A program made the translations under genes and the position numbers. Shown here in pieces: positions 1-12,029 of a stretch of 64,000 nucleotides of DNA (the first letter of the stretch is position 1; every line of letters begins with the position of its first letter). The stretch is from Symbiodinium kawagutii. Its lineage: Eukaryota; Sar; Dinophyceae; Suessiales; Symbiodiniaceae. The notes beneath the pieces were generated by a model, which saw only the letters and a program-made list of their open reading frames with translations, searched no databases and had not been told where the DNA came from. Location of the stretch: positions 657,078 to 721,077 of the forward strand of contig VSDK01010117.1 of assembly GCA_009767595.1 (NCBI GenBank), written 5' to 3'.

Positions 1-1093
1 TTCAAGCCCAGTGGCTGATTCCGTGCCGGTTGCAGCTTGCTGCATCTGAGGTAGGTGGCCCTGACAGGGACACAGTGCGCTTGCCGCCCTGGCAAAAACC
101 TGGCCTTCAACAAGGGTCTGCATCCAGTTTTTGTTTAGATATTTCTTACATATCTGAAAAACAGCTGTTTTAGATATGTCAAAGAAACTGAAGGCAAAAA
201 AACCATCGGTTTTGATGGCGATCTCTCACAGGCCACAGTTCTTCCAAAGCATGAGTTCCGATCATCGCTGGAAACGGGTTTTTGATCCACCTAAATCATG
301 GCCCACACAGGTTGGCGGTGAGACTGTTCATCTGGGTGACTCACAACATTTCACAACAATCAAATATACAAGAGATCCTGCTTCCAGTTGACCCCTCAGT
401 TGTACCTTAAAAAGCATATGACTTGTGATATGGCTGGATGATTAGTGCATGTATCATTCCTGACAGAGGTTTCATGATCTAGGACGCCCCCCTGCTGGAA
501 TGATCCAACTTGACCATTGAACATTAGACGTGCTGCGATCTTGATTGGTAATACACATTGAATTGAAGTCACTATGAGACTCTCGCCAATGAATGCGATC
601 CCGTGGCAGTCCGCCAACCAAACGACCAAGCAACAAGCTGACCCGCCACCGGACACAGGAGCAAAATCTCAGTTGAGCTCGACTCAAGAACATCAGCCTA
701 AGCCAGCCTGAAAAGATGAACTGCTGCCTTGAATGCCAGACACAAACCTTGTAGCTCTGACATTCCAAATTATATGTTTGCTTGGATATGCGAGCATAAA
801 TCAAGCACATAGCCTGGCAATCTTGCACCTCCCTGGAAGTCTCGGAGAAAATTTGATCTTTTTCCAAGCATCACAAAATGCCTGTACCTCCCAGCAATTC
901 TTGGGTAATAAACCAGGGAATAGAAATATTAACGCCTGCAAGCAAGTGAAGCATTATTCGGAATCCAGCAGGGAGCATGCTAAGCATCTACATATGTCTA
1001 GATGCAAGTGCGTGTACACGTTTGTCTGTATATATCTGCAGCACGTGCGTGTGATTTTGCATAGGTCCCTCGCGTTCCTGTCGTTTCCTGTCT
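1..1093. other. Non-coding stretch, no supported gene
   Basis: Open frames of 60 to 130 codons exist on both strands, but none has a recognisable domain, convincing splice boundaries or a GC-rich exon-like profile. I see intron-like or intergenic sequence only. Confidence 0.4.
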
Positions 1094-1311
1094 GTATGTA
1101 GATGTATGTAGAAGTATGTAGAAGTATGTAGATGTATGTAGAAGTATGTAGATGTATGTAGATGTATGTAGATGTATGTAGATGTATGTAGATGTATGTA
1201 GATGTATGTAGGTGTATGTAGATGTATGTAGATGTATGTAGATGAGTAGATGTATGTAGATGTATGTAGGTAGATGTATGTAGATGAGTAGATGTATGTA
1301 GATGTATGTAC
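1094..1311. repeat. Decamer tandem array (GTATGTAGAT)n
   Basis: About 20 near-perfect 10-bp units of the form GTAGATGTAT, with GAAG and GATG variants and two slippage points near 1244 and 1286. It makes Tyr/Ile/His-rich spurious frames on the minus strand. Confidence 0.9.
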
Positions 1312-1489
1312 AGCCAGAAGGGAGAACATCTCCGTCCCTTAATGTGGCACATCAAATGCTAAGCTCTCAAACCTCGATCGCGATGAGAATGTCTCACCAA
1401 AGCAGTTGGGGCAAGGTGTAATTTCATCACAGGATGTTCGTCATGGGTCATAATCACACCTGCTGGTCATCGCCCCCTGCTACCAACAC

Positions 1490-1567
1490 CAACCATCATC
1501 AATCATCATCAAACATCATCAAACATCATCAAACATCATCAATCATCATCAATCATCAAACATCACC
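1490..1567. repeat. Decamer tandem array (ACATCATCAA)n
   Basis: Seven to eight units of a 10-bp repeat, CATCATCAAA/T. The unit is the complement of the TGATGATGGTT-type decamers at 19.5 to 20.4 kb and matches those at 42.77 to 42.93 kb. Confidence 0.85.
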
Positions 1568-1887
1568 TGACACGATCCACCAGCTTGGTAACCGCCTTAG
1601 AGCATTCTCAACCGTCAATACCTCATGGCCACCTGCACCGACACTTCCAGGCCGGGCCCCGCGCCTCCTTGGTGACAACGCCCGGCTGCAAAAAGAAACG
1701 CAGGGAGAGGCGAAGGCCACCCAAGGTGGGCAGCAGTCTCATCCTCGGATGGATCGCTCATGGATAGAAATATCGAGTTACCGTGATAGGTTGACTGGTT
1801 GATAGTGGTTAACTGGTGGTTAACTAGTGGTTAACTAGTCGTTAATAGTGGTTATATATGGTAATCATGGTTGATTATGATCATTAA

Positions 1888-1989
1888 CTGGTTGGTGGTT
1901 GAACCACCTCTATGAAAAATATGCTTGTCGACCAGCCATTTGTTAAGAATTACTAGTGAAAATGAAGAATGTTTGAAACCACCAACCAG
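1888..1989. mobile_element. TIR element family C, copy C1
   Basis: About 102 bp bounded by CTGGTTGGTGGTTGAA and its near-complement TTTGAAACCACCAACCAG. The interior keeps TATGAAAAATATG and AATTACTAG blocks that recur in copy C2 at 34138. There is no coding capacity, so it is MITE-like or introner-like. Confidence 0.7.
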
Positions 1990-2006
1990 TTGGGATGGAT
2001 ATGGGT

Positions 2007-2160
2007 GGATCAATATCATCCAGCCCAAATAGGTGAACATATGGTTGAGAATATAGTTGATTAGCTGGGAATACTAGGTGAACATATGGTTGATTAGCTG
2101 AGAATATGGTTGATCCAGCCCAAATAGGTGAACATATAGTTGATTAGCTGGTTTATGGTC
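2007..2160. repeat. Degenerate tandem repeat with GAACATATGGTTGATTAGCTG core
   Basis: Three to four imperfect copies of a unit of about 50 bp containing AATAGGTGAACATAT, GTTGATTAGCTG and GAGAATATGGTTGAT. No coding potential. Confidence 0.6.
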
Positions 2161-2500
2161 AATACTAGGGAATGATATAACATTTAGTTAATGACCAGCA
2201 AGAATAGAGAATATGCCAACTACTGTACATATCGGGATGGATCAATAATACAGCCAGACCAAATGTGAGTAGGTGAACATCCCAACAGTCGGACTAGTTG
2301 GGGCATGTATGGGAACCAGGATACCAAAGTTCTGACCCATAGCCATATACCATGAATTCATCACAGATCAATAGCCGCTAATGTTGCTACCATTTGCTTA
2401 CACCACTGCCTGTAGCTCCATTGAAGGGATATCGCGATACCCCTGGCTGGCCTCGCTCCCGGTTGCATGTGAGGGCTGATGGTCGAATCATGATAATCAT

Positions 2501-2593
2501 GGGGGCTGATCAATGGTCGATACTTGGTGCTTGGCATCGAAAATCCAGCAGCTGCTTATCGGGCCAACAAGTATCGACCATTGACCAGCCCCC
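2501..2593. repeat. Foldback element with about 26-nt arms
   Basis: The left arm GGGGGCTGATCAATGGTCGA (continuing TACTTG) at 2501-2526 is repeated inverted at 2568-2593 with one mismatch, around a 40-bp spacer. A 190-codon open frame (2394-2966, plus) runs across it, but it has no recognisable domain and I do not call it a gene. Confidence 0.7.
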
Positions 2594-2599
2594 ATGGTT

Positions 2600-3380
2600 G
2601 GGAGAGTTGCTGCTTATCCATCTTATCCAAACAGCTCCCAACGATCGTGCGCCAAGGCTTCGGGAGACACCGGTGCGGGGGCTCAACTGCTCCCTGGACC
2701 TACCCTGTGGTAGGCTGGATCCCCAGTCATATATGCTATGCTTTGAAGGGAAAGCACGAGCTTTTTTGGGCAGGGTTGGTTCGAAGCTCTTCAGCAAACA
2801 TGTACCCAAGGTTCAAATTGATCAACATGGTTCAAGAATCCCTAGTGAAGGAAGATCACTGTCAGATTTCAAAGGATTGTATCCGAACATAGCCCCGAAA
2901 AGATTCAGGAGCTCGAAGCGTTGCCTCGAATCTCCAGCTCACGTTACACTAATATTCGGGTGGTGATTGGAAGAATCTAAATGGCTGCAGCTTCAACTGC
3001 TACAAAGATGTCAAAATCGTAGATTTAATGAAGGCTGCAGCTAAGGGTTCAAAATATCACGATCACAGTATGACTGCTCTATATTCAGGTTTCAGACATC
3101 TTGACTTCGTCACGGAGCCCCAGAACTGGTGGTGGAAACCCGGGATCCCTCGCTAGATTCCAAGCTCGAAGTCCGGGCAACAAATGTGATTTCGGAAACA
3201 GGTAGATGTGAAACCACTGGACAATGAAGCACGCAGCCAGTATGTCGGGGACGACAGTGAGCATTGTTGCTGCTGATGGGTTGCGCAGATGTTTCTGGCC
3301 GTTGGCGCAAGCCGATGGGTGGCTACGCTCAGTTCTGGTTGCTTTTTTTCCGGAAACACCGAAATTCGGAGAGATCCATT
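2600..3380. other. Non-coding stretch, no supported gene
   Basis: Mixed-composition sequence with open frames on both strands that shows no domains, no clear splice pairs and no repeat family. Confidence 0.3.
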
Positions 3381-3424
3381 TTTCAGAGTTGTGCGAAGAT
3401 AAGCAGGTGGGGACTTCCCCTTAA

Positions 3425-3628
3425 ATGACTGCCTTTTGTCACAAGAAAGTCAGCAAGCGCGGAGGTGTCAACATGTGTCCATTCTTTCGGAGAGCATGGC
3501 GACACCTGCCCCCTCCCCTGCATCTCCCTGGGTTCCCCTGCGCAGTGCCATGCACCTCTGCCAGTAGGGGTGGAGCCACAGAGCTCACCATAGGTTGGCT
3601 GGCGGAGCTCCACTGCCTCAGTCTCCAT
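3425..3628 (-). CDS. Candidate exon, unknown protein
   Basis: A GC-rich islet whose minus frame opens with an ATG (METEAVELRQPTYGELCGST...) and runs to ...DTSALADFLVTKG, where a GC-type donor (AAAAG|GCAGTC) could end the exon near 3432. The protein is not recognised. The plus frame is also open, so strand is uncertain. The call rests on amino-acid composition and the possible donor only. Confidence 0.25.
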
Positions 3629-4305
3629 GCTTAGATTCATATGATCATTCCCCTATGGATGTCACATAGCTTCATATTCTACATCTATAAACACATGTTA
3701 TCTTGTATAATTTGTTTAATGATAGTGAATGATTGCACTTGGAGTATAGAGAGAGAGAGAGAGACAAAAAAAATGAAATAGATGTTCTACATTAGATAGA
3801 CTAGATAGATAGAATTCATACATCATAATTGGGGAATACATAGCTTTAGGGTGTTGTGAGTTGATCTGGTGGCAGCATGCCCAAGGGTCACCCAGCAAAC
3901 AATGGTCTTCAAAAAGCAATCTACCAGGTTGACCAGTACAAGATGGGCCCCCAACCATTCATAAGTTGGTTTATAACTAACTTGGCTGGGGTTAACTATC
4001 AGTTGTAGTGGGTGAACTAAACCAACTTGAAACTGCTGGAGGCCCACCTCGTACAACCTAAAGTCTTCACCAGTACAATCCAGCAGAACCCAACGGTCAG
4101 TTCACCTCCGACAGGGGTCAGCCATGGACTGCCACGAGTCATCGTCCTGACCACCACTTTGGCAACATCTCCTTCAACATTCCGACTAGCAATATATACA
4201 TGATATATACAATGTAGTGGTACATGGCAATCTCATTTCTATGGAAATATGCATATACATTATACATATATGTATATATTTTTTGGTATTTATATTCATA
4301 TATTT

Positions 4306-4340
4306 ATATGTATATATGTATATATATATATATATATATA
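4306..4340. repeat. (TA)n microsatellite
   Basis: An alternating TA/TG-interrupted run, one of many AT-dinucleotide arrays in the window. Confidence 0.85.
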
Positions 4341-4379
4341 AGATCGGACTACACAACTAAGAAAAAATCAACACATGGC

Positions 4380-4580
4380 GACAACGTAACCTCCAATGGC
4401 AACATGGATCTCACCCTGGCTCCTGGGCCGCCCCGCAATGGTCCCGACGTCTTAGGAGTCAAAGTCATCATGCGAAGAACCACCACCGCAGGAGCGTCTG
4501 AGGGGCAAGCCATACCAAACCCGGGAGGAACTCGGAGGGAAGCCATAGGGAACCCACAACGAAGCGGCAGGGGATGGTGA
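4380..4580 (+). CDS. Candidate terminal exon, unknown protein
   Basis: A GC-rich islet with a plus frame reading ...GNMDLTLAPGPPRNGPDVLG... and ending ...NPQRSGRGW before a TGA at 4578-4580. The minus frame over the same bases is also open and protein-like, so neither strand nor reality is certain. No domain recognised. Confidence 0.22.
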   Translation, partial: DNVTSNGNMDLTLAPGPPRNGPDVLGVKVIMRRTTTAGASEGQAIPNPGGTRREAIGNPQRSGRGW

Positions 4581-4605
4581 TTGATGTTGCTGATCATAGA
4601 AATTT

Positions 4606-4665
4606 AGGTTTTCTTTTTTACACATCTAAAACTGATGGAGAGTAGAAATCTGATGTGTAAAAAAC
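4606..4665. repeat. Short foldback, ACACATC arms
   Basis: TTTTTTACACATC and GATGTGTAAAAAA form an imperfect inverted repeat around about 30 bp. Its small size and AT-rich stem resemble the other non-coding foldbacks in this window. Confidence 0.5.
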
Positions 4666-5084
4666 CTTCAGATTTTTGAGGAAGCACCTGGGAGTATATT
4701 CAGCGGGCTCAACTGGATTGTTCGTGCGAAAAACCGACAAAGCAAAAAGAAATTCAGCGCACCATTGCATATAGACAAAGCGAAATGAGCACGTCATGCC
4801 CCCAAAGCGTATCATCATTTGAACCAATCACCTCGACCCAAACAGAGCTGATAAACAATAAGTCTGGCTAACTGCCATACAACTTCTGTCAACCTCAACG
4901 GATATCAACAGCGTCTGTCGAGCATCATCAACCGGTGATATGCAGGGTGCAACCCCTAGCGCTCTTCATCTGTATGGCTGAGTCTGATGGTTCTTCACAC
5001 CCTGCCATCAGAGATCAGACATGATAACCTGCTCTGATGATGCCTCACTGTGAGTTATCCATGATACACGGTAATGTGATTCAC

Positions 5085-5240
5085 TTGGTCCGCGAGAGAA
5101 TGACGGGCCCTGCACAGACCCATCCTGTTGCCAAGCCGACGCGTAGAATCTCCCACTGCTCGCTGTTTCGCCTCAGCAAGCAGATTGCCACCACTCTGTC
5201 GGCGGCACTTTTTGGCAACAGAATCGGCTGAGCATGGTTT
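5085..5240 (-). CDS. Candidate exon, unknown protein
   Basis: On the minus strand a GC-rich islet reads SAADRVVAICLLRRNSEQWE and continues ILRVGLATGWVCAGPVILSR, a well-mixed sequence with a hydrophobic end. A second minus frame (KKCRRQSGGNLLAEAKQRAV...) is also open. Boundaries are unclear and the family is not recognised. Confidence 0.27.
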
Positions 5241-5838
5241 GAAGGCGTGCAAACAAAATCATAGATAACGATGATTCCCCCCACATCTCACCATATCGGC
5301 TAGCGGCTAGACTATATAACGATCGCAAAATCAAGATCAACCAACAGTCCCCCAGATTGGACTCTTTCTTGTTGCGTGGTGATGGAGAATGGCATACATG
5401 GAGCACTCCACAGGATTCTTCGTCAGGTCGTTTAGTCTGCTTCACGAATCAGGTGACATGGAAGGTGACTCAGTAATCGTTGACGCGACTCATAGCTGAC
5501 GAACTCTAAACTCCAAAGAACAACATACAAGTAAGCCCTGGTTTTCCGTTCCTGATTTACCAATCCTGGGTTCACATAAATTAAGCATTCACAGAAACTT
5601 ACGCTGGTGATCTCTGGAACCTTCTGAAGATCCCTGGGGTCTCATGGCAGGAGGCTTTACAAAGCTCACCAACCGTGAAACCAGGCGGCAGCAGTCTCCC
5701 TCCCACACCTCCAGAAGTGATTCCAAGACATGATCCCAGAGGTTTCTACCCAGCGAACCTTTGAGATGATACATGTCATTCCTAGGTGTTTGTGATGCTG
5801 TTGTCGCCCACGTGTTCTTTCGCTAGGGCTGATTATTT

Positions 5839-5944
5839 GGGTGAATCTCAAGCCATAGGAGTACCCCAAAGTTATGATTGGTTTATTACTACAAATTGGT
5901 AATGACTGGATGATTTGGGGGTACCTCTAGTTTGAGAAACACCC
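5839..5944. mobile_element. TIR element family A, copy A1
   Basis: Starts GGGTGAATCTCAAGCC and ends GTTTGAGAAACACCC. The interior carries GGTTTATTAC and GGATGATTTGGGGGTACC, hallmarks of family A. About 106 bp, non-coding. Confidence 0.65.
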
Positions 5945-5949
5945 TTGCG

Positions 5950-6960
5950 AGCCATACAAGACTTCCAAAAAAAGGAGCCTCCGCCGACCAACCACTTGGG
6001 TTTCTTATAATGATGCCATTGTATGATCATCCACTTGGCAAACCACAAGTGTTTCCGCTCACACTTCATACTCCCACTGTTGAAGATGAATTCACATCGG
6101 CGCTTCTGAAAATAGGGGTAGCCCCAATCATCCACTGTTCATCGTTGATAGTAATAAACTAACATAAACTAACCTTTTTTCAGCATTCCCGATGGCTTAA
6201 GAGCTTGAAACAGCACCACATCCCCCTGAGAGCACCACTTGTCTTTTCCGAAGCGTTCCACCACCACGGGTTCTTGCCAACCTCCAAAGCTCAGCGACCA
6301 GCTCAGCCTCCCTATGCACAACCAGATACCAGTAGGTAACCAACCCCGGTCACAACAATGGTAGAAACCAGCTGGTTACCGTGTCGTATAAGGGCAACTG
6401 GAAGTATAGGCTATGGCCATGCGTGTGTCTTCTTGTCGCAATCTATTATTCATAGGTATTCATACTCATATTGTGATTCTGACATATTCTGTTGACACGT
6501 TCAGTTCTTAGCCTCCTATACTCGACATGGCCAGGCATGAGGATTTTTGTGTTAAGAAAACTGGAAACAAAAAACCTTGCATGTTCCAAGCTCTTTTTTT
6601 GGCAGGCCAGTGGACATTGGCACCCTGAACAGTTGAAACATAATGAAAAATGTAACGAAACATGTTGAAACACCTAGTGATTCACTACTAGTAACACTAC
6701 TAACTACGAAGGGAGTCAACTCTGCTAATCTCTGCTGCACCATTCTGGTCGAAACAATGTGGGTGAGTACCCAAGATTTCATTGCCACGAAATGGATTCA
6801 AGAATAGCACAGCGGTGCCGTCCAGAGCTCCTCAAAAACATCCATTCAGTTGAGCCAGGCTCCACCTGAGTACCAGTTTCCGTCCAGATCACCCTTGCCT
6901 GACCCCAACGCCTGGGATTTTCCAGCGCCGCAGGGCTGTGGTGGTTCGGACTAGTTCCAA
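5950..6960. other. Non-coding stretch, no supported gene
   Basis: Intron-like sequence. Several short open frames are seen, none with a domain or a convincing exon profile. Confidence 0.3.
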
Positions 6961-7064
6961 AATCATTGCAGCACCAAAAATCACTTGAGTTCAGCTGGTG
7001 CTCCACTTATTCTGGCTCCCAAAACTCCAAGATCTTGTTACCCAAACAAATCACTGCCAGTGCC

Positions 7065-7165
7065 GGGCGCCTTCGAAATGTTCTTTGCCTCTCTCTTCGC
7101 CTCCAGCAACTGCATCCTGGCAACCGATGGGAAAATCGACTCGTTGAAAAGCCTTGATCACCAAG
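7065..7165 (-). CDS. Candidate exon, Lys/Glu-rich helical segment
   Basis: Minus strand after TTGCCAG|G gives MQLLEAKREAKNISKAPGTG, a charged helical stretch. Other minus and plus frames here are also open, so frame and strand are tentative. Confidence 0.22.
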
Positions 7166-7785
7166 CTGCCTGGGGCTTCCCAGATCCAACCATTTCTGAG
7201 ACCCATCGATCTTAGCACATGAACCGACCGACATAGATCCGACACAGGAACCTTTCTGTGCCGCATCCAGCACTGGGATGAGCGTACCAAGAAACCATAA
7301 GAAACCACAAACCACCATGACCACCATGACCACAAAACTGTGAGGTCAATCGTTTTAACATGACCACCATCCCAGTACACAGAAAGGCTCCGAAATTCAG
7401 AATGAAAGGCTGCCCTTCAGCTGTGAGTTCTTGGCGCCTTGTACTGCAAGATGTATTTGTCCGGGAAAAAGCCTTTTTCCACCTCAGGAATGGCTTGGCC
7501 TCCATGGATTCCAGGCGATTGAAATCAAGGCTCAGCCGGTCCTAGCCGGGCCATGCAAAGCCCTCATCTAGCCGGGCATCAGTTTTTCATCCGATCCAGC
7601 AGTTGATAGTACCCCGGTGGCCAGACCGTTGTGGCACACCCAGCAGTGGTTGGAGATTCCATGGATGAAGGAGGCTACAGCGCGGCTATGATTCGGAACA
7701 CTCTCGTGTTCTCAGCCCATGGGCCGTTTTCCAACCACCTGTTGCAACAGCCGGCATTCACATACCTGGATATCCTACTTGGAGC

Positions 7786-7801
7786 ATGATGATGATACTG
7801 C

Positions 7802-7856
<55 letters not shown>

Positions 7857-7910
7857 CACCATCATCACCAGTATCATCATCAGTATCATCAGTATCATCA
7901 TCCTGGTGCC
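7786..7910. repeat. (GAT)n then (CAT/CAG)n trinucleotide array
   Basis: About 20 GAT triplets followed by CACCATCATCACC and CAGTATCATCAT variants. It gives spurious poly-Asp and poly-His frames. Confidence 0.9.
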
Positions 7911-8176
7911 ACCCTCCACCAAGTTGTAGAGTTGCATAGATTGGAGCTGACTCTGGTTTCCAAACGATTCCTGAGCGGGATTAAATCCGAGTACTTTCTG
8001 TCGGTAAGCTGATGATCAAACACTACTAGTCTTCTATACTTATGTTCTACTATGTGTCACTGATCACTCTTAAATTCTGGTTAGCCATCGTGACTCTTTC
8101 AAAACGTGGTTGACGATCAATGGTCAATTTTGTCATTTTGATGCTTACTCATCATTAGTCAGAATTCTAACTCATC

Positions 8177-8181
8177 AGCAG

Positions 8182-8223
<42 letters not shown>
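8177..8223. repeat. (CAT)n microsatellite
   Basis: About 15 perfect CAT triplets, spurious poly-His frame. Confidence 0.92.
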
Positions 8224-8224
<1 letters not shown>

Positions 8225-8229
8225 TGGTT

Positions 8230-9099
8230 GTGTTCATATTGTCTTTCAATCAATGGGCATTCATCATTCATGCTGTCAGAATCACAATGGTCAATCAAAT
8301 TGCAATCGCTCATAAGCACGGCTGACCCTTCGAGTCACTTTAACGTTAACCATGATGACTGCAAGAACAATCATGATGCTTCCTGACTAACAGTCATCGT
8401 GTTTGTTACAACAACCATGCTGTCACGAATAAGAATATATAGTGGTTGTTGTAACAATCATTATGCCTCGAACTGATCATTATGGTCGGTTCAGTTGCTC
8501 TAAGAGGTGCTATGACAATCACTTTCGCTATGGTTGCCTGGGTCATCACTTCTCAACGGTCAACCTCAGGGCCATTCATAGCACGGTGGATTTTCCACTT
8601 CCTGGTCCGTTGGCCAGAGTGTAACCACATCTCTGGACCCTCTTAGGCTCTTGCGCGCAAAGCCACCCACGGACGCGAGGGCCAATGAAACTCCTCTGTC
8701 TCATCCTCCTCTGGCAATGCTTGGCGAATGGTCAAGGCCAATGGTTGGTCACTGGTGGTTCTCAACATTGCGATTAAGATCCAGTGACAGCCACAGCAAG
8801 GTAATTGTATTCCATTTCATAAGATTATGATTTGTCAACACTATAAAGGGCAATGAAGAAAATAAATACATAGATGGTACTAGTTAACTTTAGACGAAGG
8901 GTTAAAAAGGGTTGGTGGTGCCATGGTGTGACCCCCAAGTTTGGGGGGAAATGTCAGGCGGAGCCGCTCGGGGCTTTTGCTGGGTCATGTTGAAGCATGG
9001 GTCGGTTGTAAATGCTGAGAATGGCTGATGGCTGTGGATCTGATGGATCCTGATAGTAGACAAACTCGTGGCTGATACTTGGCGATGGCCTATGATCGC

Positions 9100-9132
<33 letters not shown>

Positions 9133-9320
9133 CATGATAGTCCAGTGAATTTCAATAGTAGTTCGGTGCACCGTTTTTGACCCACTCAATTTGTCAATCC
9201 CATGGGTTCCACGCTTGGCGCTTGGCATTCACAGGACATCGTTGGTGTTTCAGTTGGGAATCTCCACGCACCGTGAGTGATCAAATTCCCACGGAGTTAA
9301 TAGACATGTTTCGTGCACTT
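8230..9320. other. Non-coding stretch with one (AT)n array
   Basis: Apart from a TATATA run at about 9101-9131, no repeat family, domain or splice pair was identified. Confidence 0.35.
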
Positions 9321-9326
9321 CAAACA

Positions 9327-9444
9327 TGGCTATGGGTCAATATTAACCAACCAATCATGGGGGATATTCACCAACAATAATAGGAAAAAACATGGTTAAT
9401 GATAGGGGAAGCAGGGGGACTAAGGGTGAACTGACCCACTGCCA
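9327..9444. mobile_element. TIR element family B, copy B2
   Basis: Begins TGGCTATGGGTCAATATTAA and ends ACTGACCCACTGCCA. The interior shared with other B copies includes CATGGGGGATA, CCAACAATAATAGG, ATGGTTAATGATAGGGGAA and CAGGGGGACTAAGGG. About 118 bp, non-coding. Confidence 0.75.
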
Positions 9445-9449
9445 CATCT

Positions 9450-10940
9450 TCAAACCATTTGGAGGCTATACAGAACTTGGATTCCCGGAAGCAACATGAC
9501 CAGCTACGACGTCAAAACCTCGGCCAAGAAATGGTAGGCGCCTGTTCTTATCGACTACAAGTCTTGAGAGGTAAGACCAAGAATGCATCTGATCAAATTG
9601 GAACTTGAGGCTCGGGATGACGAAAGTTAAAATGACAAGTTGAGAGGATACGAAGGATACTGGCAGTATCTGGCAGTCCTGCGTTAAGAAAGAAAATTCA
9701 GAGAAAAGCAGAGAAGAGTTGTAGATCCGGCCGTTGCAATGTCAGGGACCCCCGAAAATCGAATGCCAAAGCTGGCGCCGAGGCCCCCCCAACTCGACCC
9801 AGCACCAAGGCCTCTGTAATTGGAGGATCGGAGACTTCCTGGTGCCACCGTGGTGCTGAAAATGGCAACGATTCATTGCCATTTCGAAATCGATTCATAA
9901 CTACTGGGTGAACAAGCACCCCTGGTAGCTCCGTAGCTCCCCCCTTAGATGGGTCAGGGATACCCTGGCTCCGAATTGCTTCCTCCCAACAGCCAGATAA
10001 TGTGTTCATAGTGTTTTTCTTTAGGTTTCTTCAAGGTTTGTTTGGGTCTATTCATCGAACAGCATATTTCTTGATATCATGCAATACGGTCGACCTCTAG
10101 ATTCTAGATGATGGTCAGTATACAGATTGATCTTGGAAGAATTACTAACCAATGGGTGGGACTTCAAGGCGGACACATCAAAACATCGGGATGTCGTTGC
10201 CCCGCACAGGATGGCTTGTCTATCAGCAGGGTTTATAGCCAACAAAAGAAAGTACGCAATGGTGGGACGGATTTGGCCCTGGGCTAACACCAACCAGTGA
10301 AAAAAATGGCAGCCGGACACAAAAAAACTACATAGTTTGGTCATTTAGGGCATGTTCACTAAGGGTACAGAGTTTTGACCCACAGTGTGTCTGCCCACAT
10401 GTCTCCAAATGAACTGGGGGGACCCAACCTCGAAACGAAACATGATCGCCATTTTTGTAGAAAAGCCAACCATCCAGGGGGTACCTCTGTGTGGCACGGC
10501 ATTTTTACCAGGGTGGTGAACCCCCAACACCACGATAGTCCAGAAGGTCGACATCCCTGCTATTAGGTCTACTACCTCATTTCCAATGGTGATAAAACAT
10601 AGCTATCATAGCTTACATCATTTGTCTTGTAGCTACATTTTCAGGTGTTTGTGACATGCAAGCTACAGCCGCATAGTGAGCTACTGATACCACTTGCTGC
10701 CTTGTTATGCCCGCCCTGCCGTTGACCCGGCTGGTCCTCGTCGGCGTTCAGTCTCACGGGAATCGGTTGTAGGGGTGGTCGCGAGGGAAAAGGCGTCAAG
10801 AACGGAGGCGAAAGAGCCTGAGAGGATGGCTTTTTGAAACGAAACCGCACTTTATAATGAAGAATTACTAACTTATCAAAGAGTAGTAATGCTCGATAAT
10901 CGCTGGCGAATGATGTGATTCGTAATGATTGATAACCATA
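9450..10940. other. Intron-like stretch, no supported gene
   Basis: Contains a partial right end of a family B element (TTTTGACCCACAGTG near 10373-10387) and open frames of up to 109 codons without recognisable features. Confidence 0.3.
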
Positions 10941-10942
10941 TA

Positions 10943-11036
10943 ATGGTTTCTCAACGTGTGCGCAACCCAAAAATGGTTAGTTTATTTCTACAAATGACTA
11001 ATATTGGATGTGAGTACCCCCATTTTGAGAAACCAG
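10943..11036. mobile_element. TIR element family A, copy A2
   Basis: TGGTTTCTCAACG at the left and CATTTTGAGAAACCAG at the right, with AAATGGTTAGTTTATTTCTA inside. About 94 bp, non-coding. Confidence 0.7.
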
Positions 11037-11124
11037 CAACTGGACAAAGTCAAAAGCAAAAGATGGCTCCCTTGCGCTGGTGTTTTACAGGGATCTGGCC
11101 CGGAGATGAAGATGAAAATGAAAA

Positions 11125-11125
<1 letters not shown>

Positions 11126-11169
<44 letters not shown>

Positions 11170-11182
11170 TGATGATGATGGT
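11126..11182. repeat. (GAC)n/(GAT)n microsatellite
   Basis: About 14 GAC triplets followed by GAT triplets. Poly-Asp and poly-Val frames are artefacts. Confidence 0.92.
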
Positions 11183-11475
11183 TTCCATCATGTAGCCAAA
11201 TGCCCTTGAGGGTCTGGTCTTCACTTCGGCAGTGTGCGGACTATGGACTGAGTGATCAATAAGGGTTCCTCTAACACATTGTGCTAGGAATCCAATAGAT
11301 GATAATAGATGCATGTACAGATACACATGAACGATAAAATCCGTATGATTGAAATACATTTGCAGGTTCATGTTCGTTCCGAGCTATACTTCAGGTGGTT
11401 CCACGACTCCTTTTCATCCCGAAACTGATGCTCAGTGCAAATTGCTATAGGATACCTACCTGTTTGTTTCATATC

Positions 11476-11565
11476 GTGGTTTCTCAATATGGGGAACCCT
11501 AGAAACGGTAGGCTTACTCCTTTAAATGACTAACATAAAAGATGATATTGCGGACCCCCACCACC
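11476..11565. mobile_element. TIR element family A, truncated copy A3
   Basis: The left end GTGGTTTCTCAATATGGGGA and interior TTTAAATGACTAACATAAA are present, but the right GAGAAACCAC terminus is missing after CGGACCCCCACCACC. Confidence 0.5.
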
Positions 11566-11639
11566 AAAATGGGCTTCCAAACAGCCAATCGAGTCTTGAC
11601 AACTGAGCATTTCGTGTCCCCTCAGAAATCTCGCATCAC

Positions 11640-11835
11640 GAAGCCTGGTGCGCCATGGCTGTTGAGCCTGGGATCTGCTGTGGTGATCCCCACACCCTCG
11701 CAGTGCTGAGGTCTGTGCCTTGCTGTTGGAGAAGGCGCGCTTCCCAACGTTCGGATAGCGTGCATCCACTCGGACGCAGTACCTCGGCGGCGATAGCCGC
11801 TCTTCGTCGGCGTCGGTTTTCTTTGGTGGACACAA
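11640..11835 (-). CDS. Candidate exon, Arg-rich segment
   Basis: The minus frame reads VSTKENRRRRRAAIAAEVLR and continues with PSGCTLSERWEARLLQQQ to an in-frame stop. A donor could lie at GCCGAG|GTACTG. Basic and alanine-rich, no family recognised. The plus strand is also open. Confidence 0.27.
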
Positions 11836-11904
11836 TCAGAGAGACAATCGAGGGAGAGATTCGGCAGTTAAATCAACCAGTTGGTTAACTATGGTTAAAT
11901 ATAT

Positions 11905-12027
11905 AGTTGTGGGTCAATATTAATCAACCAACTTTCATGGGGGATGAGTTCACCAAGAAACTATAGGGAAAACGAGCTGGTTAATGATCGGGGAACCAGG
12001 GGGACTAAGGGTTTTGACCCACTGCCA
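11905..12027. mobile_element. TIR element family B, copy B3
   Basis: AGTTGTGGGTCAATATTAAT at the left and GGTTTTGACCCACTGCCA at the right. The interior has CATGGGGGATGA, AACTATAGGGAAAA and GGGGAACCAGGGGGAC. About 123 bp. Confidence 0.75.
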
Positions 12028-12029
12028 TT

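Noticed and set aside
2394..2966. 190-codon plus frame
   Set aside because: It spans a foldback element, has no recognisable domain and no support from splice or composition.
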